Assembly (NCBI GenBank): GCA_002371025.1
Contig: DFFQ01000181.1
Location: 1 to 53,090, forward strand
From: Lachnospiraceae bacterium UBA3772
GTDB lineage: Bacteria > Bacillota > Clostridia > Lachnospirales > Lachnospiraceae
DNA length: 53,090 bases
Direction of reading: 5' to 3'
The notes below the pieces were generated by a model, which was not told the origin of the DNA, did not search any database, and worked only from the letters and a program-made list of their open reading frames with translations. A program made the position numbers and the translations under genes. Of the stretch, positions 16,051-26,096 are shown one piece after another (within the stretch, counting starts at the first letter, position 1; each line of letters starts with the position of its first letter).

Positions 16051-18345
16051 TTATTCTTTATCTTCCGATACCCCATCCATCTTCTTAAGATCTGATACGG
16101 TCTCTTCATCAGAATCAAGATCATCTATTCTTTCCAGTTCATCATCTGTTTCATTCGTATCATCTACATCTTCACCTTTAGCAAAAGTTTCCCATGGCAT
16201 GACCATTTTTTCTTCCTCTTTTGATGAATCGTCAGTTACTGAAACATTATCATCCTCATCAAATACAACCTGTTTTACGCTTGTATTCTGAACTGGAGCT
16301 TCTTTAAATCCTGTTGTTTCTAATCTTTCTTTCATATGCTCCTTAGTTGCTTTATCAGAAAGATCAAGAGTTGGATAATTCTTAGATTTATAAACCTTGA
16401 ATTTCTCCTTATCCTTTGTCTTTTCTTTTGACTTATCCAGGATAGGATTTCCCTTTAATTCAGGAGCTGAAATTCCATTTTCTTTTGCAGCCTTACTATA
16501 GATATCCATGAATTCCTGACCTGTAATGGTCTCATGTTCAATAAGATATTCAGCAATTGCATCAAGAATAGGCTCATTCTTTTTAAGAAGCTTATATGCC
16601 TTATTATAGGCATGCTTTATGATATTTCTTACTTCTGTATCAATCTTTGTTGCCGTCTCATCAGAGCAGTTCATTACCGCACGTCTGTCAAGATATTCGC
16701 CTGTGATACCTTCAAGCTGTACCATACCGAATTTTTCTGACATACCGTACATGGTAACCATTGCCCTTGCCTGCTTTGTAGCCTGTTCAATATCATTTGC
16801 AGCTCCCGATGTAACTGATGGGAACTTAAGAGCTTCTGCAGCTCTACCACCACAGGCAATAACAATATGCGCTTCCATCTCATCCTGAGACTCAAGATAT
16901 TTTTCTTCTTCAGGCACCTGCCATACATAACCAAGAGCTCCCATGGTACGTGGCACTATAGTAATCTTTTGAACCGGCATTGTAGCTTTCTGGATTGCTG
17001 TAAGAAGAGCATGTCCTGCTTCGTGGAATGCGACGATACGCTTTTCCTTTTCGCTTAAAACTCTGTCCTTCTTTTCCTTACCTGCAAATACAACCTCAAC
17101 AGATTCTATAAGATCTTTCTGACTTACAAATTTTCTGTTATTTCTCACTGCCGCAAGAGCTGCTTCATTTATGATATTAGCAAGATCTGCACCAACGGCA
17201 CCGCTTGTAGCAAGAGCTAATTCATGAAGATCTACTGATTCATCAAGCTTAACATTCTTTGTATGAACACGAAGAATGTCTTCACGGCCTGAAATATCAG
17301 GTCTTTCAACAACTATTCTTCTATCAAAACGTCCAGGACGAAGAAGTGCCTTATCAAGTACTTCTGGTCTGTTTGTTGCCGCAAGAATTATGATACCTTT
17401 TGATGAATCGAAACCATCCATTTCAGCCAGAAGCTGATTCAATGTCTGTTCTCTTTCTGAGTCTCCACCCATCTGTCTTGTATCACGGCTTCTACCAATA
17501 GCATCGATCTCATCGATGAAAATGATACATGGAGCCTTCTGTGTAGCCTGCTTAAACAAATCTCTTACTCTTGAAGCACCAAGTCCTACATACATTTCTA
17601 CGAATTCAGAACCTGAAATAGAAAAGAATGGAACTTTCGCTTCACCTGCCACTGCTTTGGCAAGAAGAGTCTTACCAGTTCCCGGAGGTCCTACAAGAAG
17701 AGCACCCTTAGGAAGTTTAGCACCGATCTCTATGTACCTCTCAGGGTGATTTAAGAAATCAACCATTTCTTTAAGAGACTCTTTAGATTCTTCCTGTCCT
17801 GCCACATCTTTAAATGTTACTCCAGTATTTTTCTCCACATCATAAAGCTTGGCATTTGACTTACCGATATTCATAATACCGCCACCCTTTGATGCTTTAC
17901 GCATGATCAGCATCATGAAGATGTAGAATACACCTATCATAAGGATATAGGAAAGAATTGTTGTAATAAGAGCATTTCCGCCCTCATCTACCTGAGCGAA
18001 TGTTACTCCCGCTGCCTGAAGTCTATCAACAAGATTATAATCATCCGTTCTTACTACATAAAATGTTACATCTGATTCCTTGCTGTTTTCATCCACAGGC
18101 TGGAAGTATATCTTCTGACTATAAATCTTTACACTTTTTACTTTCCCAGCTTCAACCATACCGATGAATCTGTCGTATGAAACTTCCATCTCCCCTGCGG
18201 TGCGGTATCTATTAAATTGCTGAACAAAAATCAGTGTAAGAATAACAGAAATTATAAGCAAGACAATGGGCTTGCCGTTTCCATTCCCGGGTTTCTTATC
18301 CCCGGGTCTATTATCATTTGGATTATTATTACTATTTTCAGCCAT
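16051..18345 (-). CDS. ftsH: ATP-dependent zinc metalloprotease FtsH
   Basis: The 764-residue membrane AAA+ protease degrades misassembled membrane and short-lived cytosolic proteins. Transmembrane segments are at about 26-43 and 128-149, bracketing a small extracytoplasmic domain. The Walker A GPPGTGKT is at 219-226, Walker B IIFIDEID near 275, the second region of homology ATNRPEVLDKALLRPGRFD is nearby, and the zinc site HEAGH is at 441-445. The C-terminus after about residue 640 is a long acidic, low-complexity tail (many Asp/Glu), about 100 residues longer than in E. coli. It follows glyA by 17 bp. Several FtsH paralogues are common in clostridia. Confidence 0.96.
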   Translation of the reverse strand: MAENSNNNPNDNRPGDKKPGNGNGKPIVLLIISVILTLIFVQQFNRYRTAGEMEVSYDRFIGMVEAGKVKSVKIYSQKIYFQPVDENSKESDVTFYVVRTDDYNLVDRLQAAGVTFAQVDEGGNALITTILSYILMIGVFYIFMMLIMRKASKGGGIMNIGKSNAKLYDVEKNTGVTFKDVAGQEESKESLKEMVDFLNHPERYIEIGAKLPKGALLVGPPGTGKTLLAKAVAGEAKVPFFSISGSEFVEMYVGLGASRVRDLFKQATQKAPCIIFIDEIDAIGRSRDTRQMGGDSEREQTLNQLLAEMDGFDSSKGIIILAATNRPEVLDKALLRPGRFDRRIVVERPDISGREDILRVHTKNVKLDESVDLHELALATSGAVGADLANIINEAALAAVRNNRKFVSQKDLIESVEVVFAGKEKKDRVLSEKEKRIVAFHEAGHALLTAIQKATMPVQKITIVPRTMGALGYVWQVPEEEKYLESQDEMEAHIVIACGGRAAEALKFPSVTSGAANDIEQATKQARAMVTMYGMSEKFGMVQLEGITGEYLDRRAVMNCSDETATKIDTEVRNIIKHAYNKAYKLLKKNEPILDAIAEYLIEHETITGQEFMDIYSKAAKENGISAPELKGNPILDKSKEKTKDKEKFKVYKSKNYPTLDLSDKATKEHMKERLETTGFKEAPVQNTSVKQVVFDEDDNVSVTDDSSKEEEKMVMPWETFAKGEDVDDTNETDDELERIDDLDSDEETVSDLKKMDGVSEDKE

Positions 18346-18362
18346 TTACATTTCCTTTTATT

Positions 18363-19598
18363 TTACTGATAGATTGGATACTTATCAGTGATATTTTTAA
18401 CAAGAGCCATAGCCTTTTCGCTATCCTTATCAATGATAGCCGCCTTGAATGCATCAGCTATAACTGCCATATCTTCCTTAACCGCACCTCTTGTTGTTAC
18501 TGCAGGTGTACCAACTCTGATACCACTTGTAACGAATGGTGACTTTGGATCATTTGGAACAGTATTCTTATTAACTGTGATATGTACTTCATCAAGAAGC
18601 TTTTCAACTTCCTTACCTGTAAGATCCATTCTCTTAAGATCAACTAACATAAGGTGATTATCTGTACCGTTAGATACAATATCGAAACCTCTATTCTGAA
18701 GTTCCTTGCAGAGAGTAGCTGCATTTTCTACTACTCTACCCATATAAGACTTGAATTCTGGTGCAAGTGCTTCCTTAAAGCAAACTGCCTTACCAGCTAT
18801 AACATGCATAAGTGGTCCACCCTGAATTCCTGGGAAAACAGCCTTATTGAAGTTGAACTGCTTATTAATTTCTTCTGAGCAAAGGATAAGTCCTCCTCTT
18901 GGTCCACGAAGTGTCTTATGTGTTGTAGTTGTTGTTACATGTGCATATGGGATTGGGCTCATATGCTCACCTGCTGCAACAAGACCTGCAATGTGAGCCA
19001 TATCTACCATAAGATAAGCGCCAACTTCATCTGCGATCTCACGGAATTTCTTGAAATCTATCTTTCTTGCATATGCTGAGGCACCAGCAATGATAAGCTT
19101 TGGCTTGCATTCCACAGCTTTCTTTCTTACATCATCATAATCAATGAATCCGTTCTCATCTACACCATAAGGAACACAGTTGAAATACTTACCTGAGATA
19201 TTTACTGGTGAACCGTGTGTAAGATGTCCACCATTATCAAGGTTCATACCCATAAATGTATCCCCAGGCTCCATCATAGCAAAGAATACTGAAAGGTTTG
19301 CCTGCGCTCCTGAATGAGGCTGAACATTTGCATACTCTGCTCCAAAGAGTTTCTTTGCTCTTTCTCTTGCAAGATCTTCAACAACGTCAACATACTGGCA
19401 TCCACCATAATATCTCTTTCCAGGATATCCTTCTGCATATTTGTTTGTAAGCCAGCTTCCCATTGCTGCCATAACTGCTTTTGAAGCAATATTTTCTGAA
19501 GCGATAAGCTCTAAGTTCTGGTTCTGACGGTTTAATTCATCCGTCATAGCAACAGCTACTTCTGGGTCTATCTTTTCAATTTCTGCAAAATCAAACAT
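18363..19598 (-). CDS. glyA: Serine hydroxymethyltransferase
   Basis: The 411-residue PLP enzyme interconverts serine and glycine and supplies 5,10-methylene-tetrahydrofolate. Recognisable parts are [27 protein letters not shown], the HSGAQAN loop, [12 protein letters not shown], and the PLP lysine in [24 protein letters not shown] lies before the ATG. It has its own extended -10 promoter with an unusual inverted repeat, and precedes ftsH closely enough to be co-transcribed. Length and motifs are ordinary. Confidence 0.97.
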   Translation of the reverse strand: MFDFAEIEKIDPEVAVAMTDELNRQNQNLELIASENIASKAVMAAMGSWLTNKYAEGYPGKRYYGGCQYVDVVEDLARERAKKLFGAEYANVQPHSGAQANLSVFFAMMEPGDTFMGMNLDNGGHLTHGSPVNISGKYFNCVPYGVDENGFIDYDDVRKKAVECKPKLIIAGASAYARKIDFKKFREIADEVGAYLMVDMAHIAGLVAAGEHMSPIPYAHVTTTTTHKTLRGPRGGLILCSEEINKQFNFNKAVFPGIQGGPLMHVIAGKAVCFKEALAPEFKSYMGRVVENAATLCKELQNRGFDIVSNGTDNHLMLVDLKRMDLTGKEVEKLLDEVHITVNKNTVPNDPKSPFVTSGIRVGTPAVTTRGAVKEDMAVIADAFKAAIIDKDSEKAMALVKNITDKYPIYQ

Positions 19599-19669
19599 GT
19601 TTCGTCTCCTTTACTACCTTTAAATTTTTTTCTATACCTGATATAACACCGGAAATATTCCGCTGCCCT

Positions 19670-19707
19670 ATTATACCACAACAGGATGCCTTTTACAGCA
19701 TCCTGTT
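19670..19707 (-). promoter_or_regulatory. glyA promoter overlapped by a perfect inverted repeat
   Basis: The minus strand has an extended -10 (TGGTATAAT, the hexamer at 19675-19670) with only a weak -35. Directly upstream, AACAGGATGC and GCATCCTGTT (19707-19698 and 19689-19680) form a perfect 10-bp inverted repeat with an 8-base spacer that covers the -35 region. No T-run follows on the minus strand, so it looks more like an operator than a terminator for the upstream permease, although either is possible. Confidence 0.5.
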
Positions 19708-19780
19708 ACATAAACTTTTATTTTTAATTTAATCAGCATAAAATGGCGCTTAGTACGTCTTTTATACTTATATCTTTAAA

Positions 19781-21244
19781 TTAATTTTCTGCTTTTTTTA
19801 ATGCCTCTGCTTCTTCTTCATCAGCAAGTTCTATCTCAGCACCATTTTCTGTATTTTCAAAATCAAAATCCTTACCTGGAAGGATAGCATTAAGAAGAAT
19901 ACCAGCGATAGATCCAACTGCAAGACCAGAAAGTGAGATTGTTACTGATCCGATCTTGAATACGATAGCAGCAGCTTCTGTATATGTTATACCAATTGAA
20001 AGTACAAGAATGATAGCAGCGATGATAACATTTCTTGTCTTATTAAAATCAACCTTATTCTCAACGATATTTCTAACACCGACTGCAGAGATCATACCGT
20101 AAAGCACAAGTGAGATACCACCGATAACTGGTGTTGGGATTGCTGAGATACATGCAGCAACCTTTGGTGAGAATGAGAAAATAATAGCAAATACTGCTGC
20201 AATTCTTATTACAAGTGGATCATAAACCTTTGAAATTGTAAGAACACCTGTGTTCTCTCCATAAGTTGTATTAGCAGGTGCACCGAAAAGTGATGCAAGA
20301 GTTGTTGCAAGTCCGTCACCAGTAAGTGTTCTATGAAGTCCTGGATCCTTGATAAAGTTCTTACCAACTGTTGATGATATAGCTGAAATATCACCAATAT
20401 GCTCAACTACTGTAGCAAGTGCGATAGGTACGATTGTTACGATAGAAGCAATGATAAGCTTTGTATCAGGATGCTCTATAACATAAAGGATTGTCTCATT
20501 TTTATGGAATGGAAGGCCAACCCATGGTGCATTTTTAATATTATCAAGAGCTGCTTTTGAGAAAAGAAGCAGTTTGTCATGACCGTCCATAACAATATTT
20601 GCTCCTGTTGAATCTAAAGTTCCATACATAAGCATAAGGATAATAGCTATAACTGTTGTTCCGATAACACCGATGATGATAGGAAGGATCCTTATCATTC
20701 CCTTACCCCAGATATTACAGATGATAATGATAAGGATTGCTATTACAGCTATAAGCCAGTTTGTTGCACAGTTATTAACTGCTGAAACTGAAAGTGTAAG
20801 ACCGATAGCAACAATGATCGGACCTGTAACGATAGGTGGGAAAAATTTCATTACCTTATTAATACCAAAAGCCTTAATAAGCGCTGCAAGGATAAGGTAA
20901 ACTAAACCTGCGCAGGCAACACCGAGACATGCATATGGAAGAAGTTCCTTCTCCCCATTTGGTGCAATAGCTCCATAACCTGCAAGGAAAGCGAAGGATG
21001 ATCCAAGAAACGCTGGAACCTTACGTTTTGAAATAAGATGGAAGAGTAATGTACCAACACCTGCAAAAAGAAGTGTTGCTGAAACACTAAGTCCTGTAAG
21101 TGCAGGAACAAGTACTGTTGCTCCGAACATAGCGAACATGTGCTGGAATCCAAGAACAAGCATCTTTGCAAGTCCTAATTCTCTGGCATCATAGATTGGT
21201 TCGCCATTCTTTAATCTTTGTTTTGCTGATTCTGATTTTGACAT
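19781..21244 (-). CDS. Uracil-xanthine permease family (NCS2) transporter, probable uracil permease
   Basis: The 487-residue, strongly hydrophobic protein has about 12-14 membrane segments. Its N-terminus YDARELGLAKMLVLGFQHMF is typical of UraA/PyrP. The substrate-site signatures AFLAGYG, VVEHIGDISAISSTVGK and APANTTYGENTGVL are present. NCS2 members symport uracil or xanthine with protons. The divergent upp gene, whose product uses uracil, makes uracil the likely substrate. The C-terminus is acidic and cytoplasmic. It is transcribed away from upp, and no PyrR-binding attenuator is evident. Confidence 0.9.
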   Translation of the reverse strand: MSKSESAKQRLKNGEPIYDARELGLAKMLVLGFQHMFAMFGATVLVPALTGLSVSATLLFAGVGTLLFHLISKRKVPAFLGSSFAFLAGYGAIAPNGEKELLPYACLGVACAGLVYLILAALIKAFGINKVMKFFPPIVTGPIIVAIGLTLSVSAVNNCATNWLIAVIAILIIIICNIWGKGMIRILPIIIGVIGTTVIAIILMLMYGTLDSTGANIVMDGHDKLLLFSKAALDNIKNAPWVGLPFHKNETILYVIEHPDTKLIIASIVTIVPIALATVVEHIGDISAISSTVGKNFIKDPGLHRTLTGDGLATTLASLFGAPANTTYGENTGVLTISKVYDPLVIRIAAVFAIIFSFSPKVAACISAIPTPVIGGISLVLYGMISAVGVRNIVENKVDFNKTRNVIIAAIILVLSIGITYTEAAAIVFKIGSVTISLSGLAVGSIAGILLNAILPGKDFDFENTENGAEIELADEEEAEALKKAEN

Positions 21245-21299
21245 GGTTATCCCCTTTGATTATTATTTGTGAGCATATGGGCACACTTTTTCATCGTTA

Positions 21300-21331
21300 T
21301 ATATCATCCATTAAAGGGCATTTTTTGTCAA
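21300..21331 (-). promoter_or_regulatory. Probable promoter of the uracil permease
   Basis: A perfect TTGACA (21331-21326) lies on the minus strand upstream of the permease. The -10 is uncertain: TGATAT at 21306-21301 gives a 19-base spacer and GATGAT a 17-base one. Confidence 0.5.
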
Positions 21332-21382
21332 GAATTTAAATGTATTTTTTTATTTAATTTCGACCATTTTCATCATCTTTTA

Positions 21383-21411
21383 TTGACTCATATGTAATAT
21401 CCTATTAAAAT
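21383..21411 (+). promoter_or_regulatory. Probable promoter of upp
   Basis: TTGACT (21383-21388) and TAAAAT (21406-21411) are 17 bases apart on the plus strand, about 85 bases before the upp start. Confidence 0.7.
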
Positions 21412-21496
21412 ATCTTTAATATGGGTTTTAATGGACTTTTTTAACTCAATACTTAAATTAAAAACATCATATAATCATAGAAAGAAGGAAATAAAC

Positions 21497-22141
21497 GTGC
21501 AGTTCAAAAATTTTAAGAATGTTGAAATTATGGAACATCCTCTTATTAAACATAAGATTACAATGCTCCGTGACGAAAAAACTGGTACTACAGAATTCAG
21601 AAATCTCGTTGAAGAGATTGCTATGCTGGAAGGATATGAAGCTTTAAAGGATCTTCCACTTAAGGATATCGAAGTTAAGACTCCTATTGAGACATGCATG
21701 ACTCCAGTTATCGATGGTAAAAAACTCGCCATCGTCCCAATCCTCCGTGCAGGACTCGGAATGGTAAATGGTGTTCACGCTCTTGTACCTTCAGCTAAAG
21801 TTGGTCACATCGGTCTTTACCGTGACCCTGAAACACACGAGCCTCATGAGTATTATTGCAAGCTTCCTGATCCAATCGATCAGAGACTTATTGTTGTTCT
21901 TGATCCAATGCTTGCTACTGGCGGTTCAGCTATCGAAGCTGTTAACTTCATCAAACAGCATGGTGGAAAGCACATTAAATTCATGTGCATTATCGCAGCT
22001 CCAGAAGGTCTCGAAAAGTTAGCTACTGCTCATCCTGACATCGAGATTTATGTTGGTAACCTTGACAGATGCCTTAATGAAAATGCTTATATCTGTCCAG
22101 GTCTTGGAGATGCTGGTGACAGAATCTTCGGAACAAAATAA
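21497..22141 (+). CDS. upp: Uracil phosphoribosyltransferase
   Basis: The 214-residue enzyme makes UMP from uracil and [18 protein letters not shown] opens the conserved part, [13 protein letters not shown] follows, the PRPP-binding loop is [16 protein letters not shown], and [17 protein letters not shown] is the usual C-terminus. I start at the GTG at 21497, preceded by AAGGA, which gives the family length; the in-frame ATG at 21431 would add 22 residues without a ribosome binding site. It is divergent from the NCS2 permease, so uptake and salvage are paired. Its codon choice (many C-ending codons) looks like that of a highly expressed gene. Confidence 0.96.
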   Translation: MQFKNFKNVEIMEHPLIKHKITMLRDEKTGTTEFRNLVEEIAMLEGYEALKDLPLKDIEVKTPIETCMTPVIDGKKLAIVPILRAGLGMVNGVHALVPSAKVGHIGLYRDPETHEPHEYYCKLPDPIDQRLIVVLDPMLATGGSAIEAVNFIKQHGGKHIKFMCIIAAPEGLEKLATAHPDIEIYVGNLDRCLNENAYICPGLGDAGDRIFGTK

Positions 22142-22173
22142 TAGGATTCATCAAAATAATATAAAACAAGCTA

Positions 22174-22213
22174 GAAAATCCCGCTTCACAAATAACTGTG
22201 AAACGGGATTTTC
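22174..22213. terminator. Bidirectional terminator between upp (+) and sir2 (-)
   Basis: GAAAATCCCGCTTCACA and TGTGAAACGGGATTTTC form a long near-perfect stem with a six-base loop. A T-rich tract follows on both strands. The stem abuts the stop codon of the sirtuin gene. Confidence 0.92.
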
Positions 22214-22954
22214 TTATACTATCTGTGAGAATACCTCACCTATCTTTTTTCTTATTATAATATCAGCCATACCATCTCTGGATGTTGATGACATATTTAT
22301 AAGGGCCATATGCTTTCCCTTGAAATAATCAATAAAGCCAGCAGCAGGATATACCACCAGTGATGTTCCACCAATAATAAGCAGATCCGCTTTACTGATA
22401 TGGTCTATGGCTCTTCTGATCTTATAGTCATCCAGCCCCTCTTCATATAGAACCACATCCGGTCTTATTATTCCGCCGCATTCTTTACATCTTGGAATCC
22501 CAGGTTCATACTTAATCCTTTTAATATATTCCAATCCGTCATCTTCCGGCTTCTTATGACATGACATGCAATAATTTCTAAGAACACTTCCATGAATATC
22601 AATAACTTCTTTGCTTCCTGCAGCTTCATGAAGTCCGTCAATATTCTGGGTTATCACTGCCTTAAGCTTTCCCTTTGCCTCAAGCTCAGCCAGAGCTTTA
22701 TGAGCTGCATTAGGAAGTGCATCCGGCGCCAGCATTTTATCCTTATAGAATTCATAAAAATCCTCAGTCTTATGCATAAGGAAGCTATGACTCACTATTG
22801 TCTCTGGTGGATATTTATATTTCTGATTATATAAACCATCCTGAGATCTGAAATCTGGTATACCACTTTCTGTTGATACACCCGCCCCACCAAAAAATAC
22901 AATGTATTCTGATTCATTAATAGCATCCTGAAGTTTCTTTACATCTTCATCCAT
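22214..22954 (-). CDS. NAD-dependent protein deacylase (sirtuin)
   Basis: The 246-residue Sir2 protein has GAGVSTESGIPDFRS for NAD binding, TQNIDGLHEAAG, the catalytic histidine in DIHGSV, and two CxxC zinc pairs (CMSCHK and CKECGG). Sirtuins remove acyl groups from protein lysines using NAD. The YxxR pair of desuccinylases is not obvious, so deacetylation is the simpler guess. It starts two bases after the cdaR stop and is the last gene of the cdaA-cdaR transcript. Confidence 0.93.
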   Translation of the reverse strand: MDEDVKKLQDAINESEYIVFFGGAGVSTESGIPDFRSQDGLYNQKYKYPPETIVSHSFLMHKTEDFYEFYKDKMLAPDALPNAAHKALAELEAKGKLKAVITQNIDGLHEAAGSKEVIDIHGSVLRNYCMSCHKKPEDDGLEYIKRIKYEPGIPRCKECGGIIRPDVVLYEEGLDDYKIRRAIDHISKADLLIIGGTSLVVYPAAGFIDYFKGKHMALINMSSTSRDGMADIIIRKKIGEVFSQIV

Positions 22955-22956
22955 AC

Positions 22957-24240
22957 TTACTCCTCGGTACTACCTTCTGTTGTACTTTCCTCAGTGTTCT
23001 TTTCCTTAATGGTAACAGTTACTTTTGTATCATTTTTAATTGTATAGTTATCAGACGTCTTATACGTAACGCTTAACTGATATTCTCCTTCTCCAAGATC
23101 CTTAACTGATAATTCAGGAGCTAACATAGATACAGCTACATCCTTAACATCCTTATTCAGCCCTGATAATGTAACCGAATAATTCTGAGGAAGTTTAAGC
23201 GAATACTCATATTTACTTTCGTCTTTATCATTTATCTTTATTGCATCAGCGCTTACCGAAAGTTTCTTATCTGCAACCTTTTCAATAGAAAGATTAACTG
23301 CTATCTGATTATTATCATCAGCTACATATATTCCTTCTGGCAGATAATTTGTAATATCTATATTTACTTCTTTATCACTATTAAGATCAGAAAGATTAAT
23401 ATCGGAAATGTAAATCGCCGCAGTTTTCTTTAAATCTTCTGCTTCACCAGCAATCAGAATCGATGTTGGATTGTAGTTGATTCCGGTACTTACATAACCT
23501 TCAGCCGGATCTCCAACCGTAGTTATCTTAACAGGAACTTCCTTTGTGGCATAAATCTTCGTTTTAACAGTTACTGTTTTTGTATCAAATGTAATACTTT
23601 TATCAGAAAGATCTGTTCCATAAGCATCGAAACATTTAATCTCGGCTAATTCGTCAAATGAACCTGTCTTTCCATCAACCTTTACTACCGCCCTTACTTC
23701 ATTTATGCTTTCAAGAACTGATTCCGGTCCTTCAATAGTTATAAGGTTAGGTGTTGTTGTTGGTTTACCAAGATAATATCCCTCTGCAACATCCCCGGTA
23801 TACACTACCTTTATAGGGAATTGCTGTGATTTCTTATCTTCAATGGTCAGTTTAAGGATATCATCTACAATACTGATATCCACACGTGATCCAATACTTT
23901 CATTTTTTGCCTCAACTGTAACAGTAACAGTATTAGTAATTGAAAGCTTTGAAAGATCCGCGCTGGCTACAAAATCTTCTTTAGTAAGACTGTCCACCAC
24001 TGATCTTGGTCCTTTAACTACAATATCAACAGTTTTTCCGTTACTGACATCATAAACCTTACCAAGATTTTCAATAGCATCTCCATTTTCTGTTACTACA
24101 GTTATTCCGGTAATGGTCTTTGTCACTGTATAATCTGAAATATTCATTACTACAAGCCATGTAATAATTGCGATCAGCACAGCTAAAAGTTTTAAACCTA
24201 TATTATTAAAGATGTTTGATCTACTGAGCTTTTGCTTCAT
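22957..24240 (-). CDS. cdaR: CdaR, YbbR-domain regulator of the diadenylate cyclase
   Basis: The 427-residue protein has one N-terminal membrane segment (about residues 15-31, LKLLAVLIAIITWLVVMN) and then several YbbR repeats outside the membrane; sub-domains end in segments such as VKVVYTGDVAEGYYLG and VKITTVGDPAEGYVS. CdaR binds and tunes CdaA in Firmicutes. The final 15 residues are Thr/Glu-rich. Its first 20 bases overlap cdaA, so translation is coupled. Identity rests on domain type and position next to cdaA. Confidence 0.93.
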   Translation of the reverse strand: MKQKLSRSNIFNNIGLKLLAVLIAIITWLVVMNISDYTVTKTITGITVVTENGDAIENLGKVYDVSNGKTVDIVVKGPRSVVDSLTKEDFVASADLSKLSITNTVTVTVEAKNESIGSRVDISIVDDILKLTIEDKKSQQFPIKVVYTGDVAEGYYLGKPTTTPNLITIEGPESVLESINEVRAVVKVDGKTGSFDELAEIKCFDAYGTDLSDKSITFDTKTVTVKTKIYATKEVPVKITTVGDPAEGYVSTGINYNPTSILIAGEAEDLKKTAAIYISDINLSDLNSDKEVNIDITNYLPEGIYVADDNNQIAVNLSIEKVADKKLSVSADAIKINDKDESKYEYSLKLPQNYSVTLSGLNKDVKDVAVSMLAPELSVKDLGEGEYQLSVTYKTSDNYTIKNDTKVTVTIKEKNTEESTTEGSTEE

Positions 24241-25102
24241 GCCTCTTTCCTCCCATCTTTAATTTTTTATGCTTTGTTGTATAATGCTTATCCTGTAGTT
24301 TAACCAATTGTCTTCTAAGAGAATCCTCATCAAGGTTCTGATAAAGAACGCCTTTATGGGCAATTGAGATTCCACCTGTTTCTTCTGAAACTATAAGTGT
24401 CATGGAATCTGTAACCTCACTGATACCAATTCCTGCTCTGTGTCTTGTTCCAAGATCCTTATTAAGATCAAATCTTTCAGTGAGTGGAAGATAGCAGGTA
24501 GCAGCCACAACTCTGTTATTTTTAATGATCACAGCTCCATCATGAAGTGGTGTATTCTTCTCAAAAATGTTTATCAGAAGCTGTTCTGTTACTATAGCAT
24601 CGATCTTAATTCCTGTGTTTTCATACTCACCGAGAGGAGTATCATGCTCTACTACCACAAGAGCACCAGTGCGAGCCTTGGATAATTCAGTTGCAGTCTT
24701 TACAAGCTCATATATGGTCTTATCACTAAGTCTTCTATCCAACCCTTCTCTCTTTATATCCAGAGAAAATAGCTTTGATATAAACTGCTTTCTTCCCAGT
24801 TCATCCAGTGCTCTTCTTAATTCCGGCTGGAAAAGGATTATAAATGCTATAACAAGAACATTTACGATATTTTTTGCTATCCATAAAACTGTATTAAGTT
24901 TAAATACAGCCGCTACAACAATAAACAGCACAAGAAGCATGATACCCTTAAAAAGAGTCCATGCTCTGCTAGTCTTGAACCATACTATTATATGGTATAC
25001 AAAATATGCAATTACCAACACATCAAGCACATCCGACACAGTTACATGTGGAATATAGAACCAGTCGAAATATGACTTAAAAAGTGTAATCAGATGTTGC
25101 AA
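24221..25102 (-). CDS. cdaA: Diadenylate cyclase CdaA
   Basis: The 293-residue membrane enzyme makes c-di-AMP from two ATP. Three N-terminal membrane segments (about 15-100) lead to a DAC domain with the catalytic DGA motif in PLHDGAVII and the RHR motif in GTRHRAGIGISE. c-di-AMP controls potassium, osmotic balance and wall synthesis in Firmicutes. I use the TTG start at 25102, preceded by AGGGGTGG; no ATG gives the normal N-terminus. Its N-terminal coding reads MQHLITLFKSYFDWFYIP, typical for the family. glmM, often next to cdaR elsewhere, is not here. Confidence 0.95.
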   Translation of the reverse strand: MQHLITLFKSYFDWFYIPHVTVSDVLDVLVIAYFVYHIIVWFKTSRAWTLFKGIMLLVLFIVVAAVFKLNTVLWIAKNIVNVLVIAFIILFQPELRRALDELGRKQFISKLFSLDIKREGLDRRLSDKTIYELVKTATELSKARTGALVVVEHDTPLGEYENTGIKIDAIVTEQLLINIFEKNTPLHDGAVIIKNNRVVAATCYLPLTERFDLNKDLGTRHRAGIGISEVTDSMTLIVSEETGGISIAHKGVLYQNLDEDSLRRQLVKLQDKHYTTKHKKLKMGGKRHEAKAQ

Positions 25103-25143
25103 ACGACCACCCCTAAACTTTTATTTTATAAACGAAAAAGCAC

Positions 25144-26094
25144 TTACTCTTCTGCGTCCTCTTCTTCTTTTCTCTTAATCTCTAGTTTTTCTGATTTTAA
25201 ATCTTCTCTTGTTTTAACCTTTGGAACAGCTTTTACATAATAGTAATAATCATCATCTTCATACTGAACATGTTCTGTTCTTGAGTAATCGATGATATCT
25301 TTACAAAACTGTATAAACAAAGCAATTACTGCTCCAAGTAAACTTCCAACAAGTACTTTAACTATAGGCGCATCAACTTTTATAACTAAACCACCGAATA
25401 AAGCAGTTACTATGGCAAGTATAACACCTGCGCCAATAGCTACATACCAGCTATAATTAAATGAAAGCTTATATATAAGTCCAGCTGCAAGGATTACAAC
25501 CACAAAGATTGCAATGCTAAGGAGCATTTCCTTATTCTTAAGGAAATCAATTACAAAACCTGAAAGCACATCTACCTTTTCGCCTGTTGTATTATGAGCA
25601 ATAAGATCATTCATCTTTGCAACATAAAGCGCGAAATAATAAGTTATCATACCGAATGCCCCTGGAATTGCACCAGCCATACCAGCTGTTACAATAAGCA
25701 CGATTGGCGCTATATAAGGCATATGGATCACGCAGCAAAAAATAGTAAGGAACATTGCATAGGAATATTCAGGGAAAAATCTGATATAAATGCAATACAT
25801 AACCACAAATACTACAAGATAAGCTGCTCCAAGTTCCAAAGAACAGGAAACACAACTAAGGGCTATTACAAGTCCTGATATGAAAACTAAGAATCCATCC
25901 GGAAGAAGTGCTGATATTACTGCTAAAAGAAATACTACACTGAACTTAGTTACAAGATCTGAATATCCAAATAATGAATTAATGCTGAGGAAAATAATCA
26001 AACAGCATACAAATCTTATGATTGGATTTACTATTTCATCATATTTACGAAGAAATTCTCTTATCGTATTTTTAACTTCAATTACCGTATCCAT
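25144..26094 (-). CDS. Polytopic membrane protein of the cdaA operon, function unknown
   Basis: The 316-residue protein has a cytoplasmic N-terminal helix, then about eight to ten hydrophobic segments between residues 25 and 270, and a charged C-terminal tail with an acidic/tyrosine cluster (YEDDDYYYYVK) followed by Lys/Glu-rich sequence. I do not recognise a named family. It is 41 bp upstream of cdaA and two bases downstream of another small membrane protein. That suggests a role near the c-di-AMP synthase or the envelope, but this is inference from context only. Confidence 0.75.
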   Translation of the reverse strand: MDTVIEVKNTIREFLRKYDEIVNPIIRFVCCLIIFLSINSLFGYSDLVTKFSVVFLLAVISALLPDGFLVFISGLVIALSCVSCSLELGAAYLVVFVVMYCIYIRFFPEYSYAMFLTIFCCVIHMPYIAPIVLIVTAGMAGAIPGAFGMITYYFALYVAKMNDLIAHNTTGEKVDVLSGFVIDFLKNKEMLLSIAIFVVVILAAGLIYKLSFNYSWYVAIGAGVILAIVTALFGGLVIKVDAPIVKVLVGSLLGAVIALFIQFCKDIIDYSRTEHVQYEDDDYYYYVKAVPKVKTREDLKSEKLEIKRKEEEDAEE

Positions 26095-26096
26095 AG

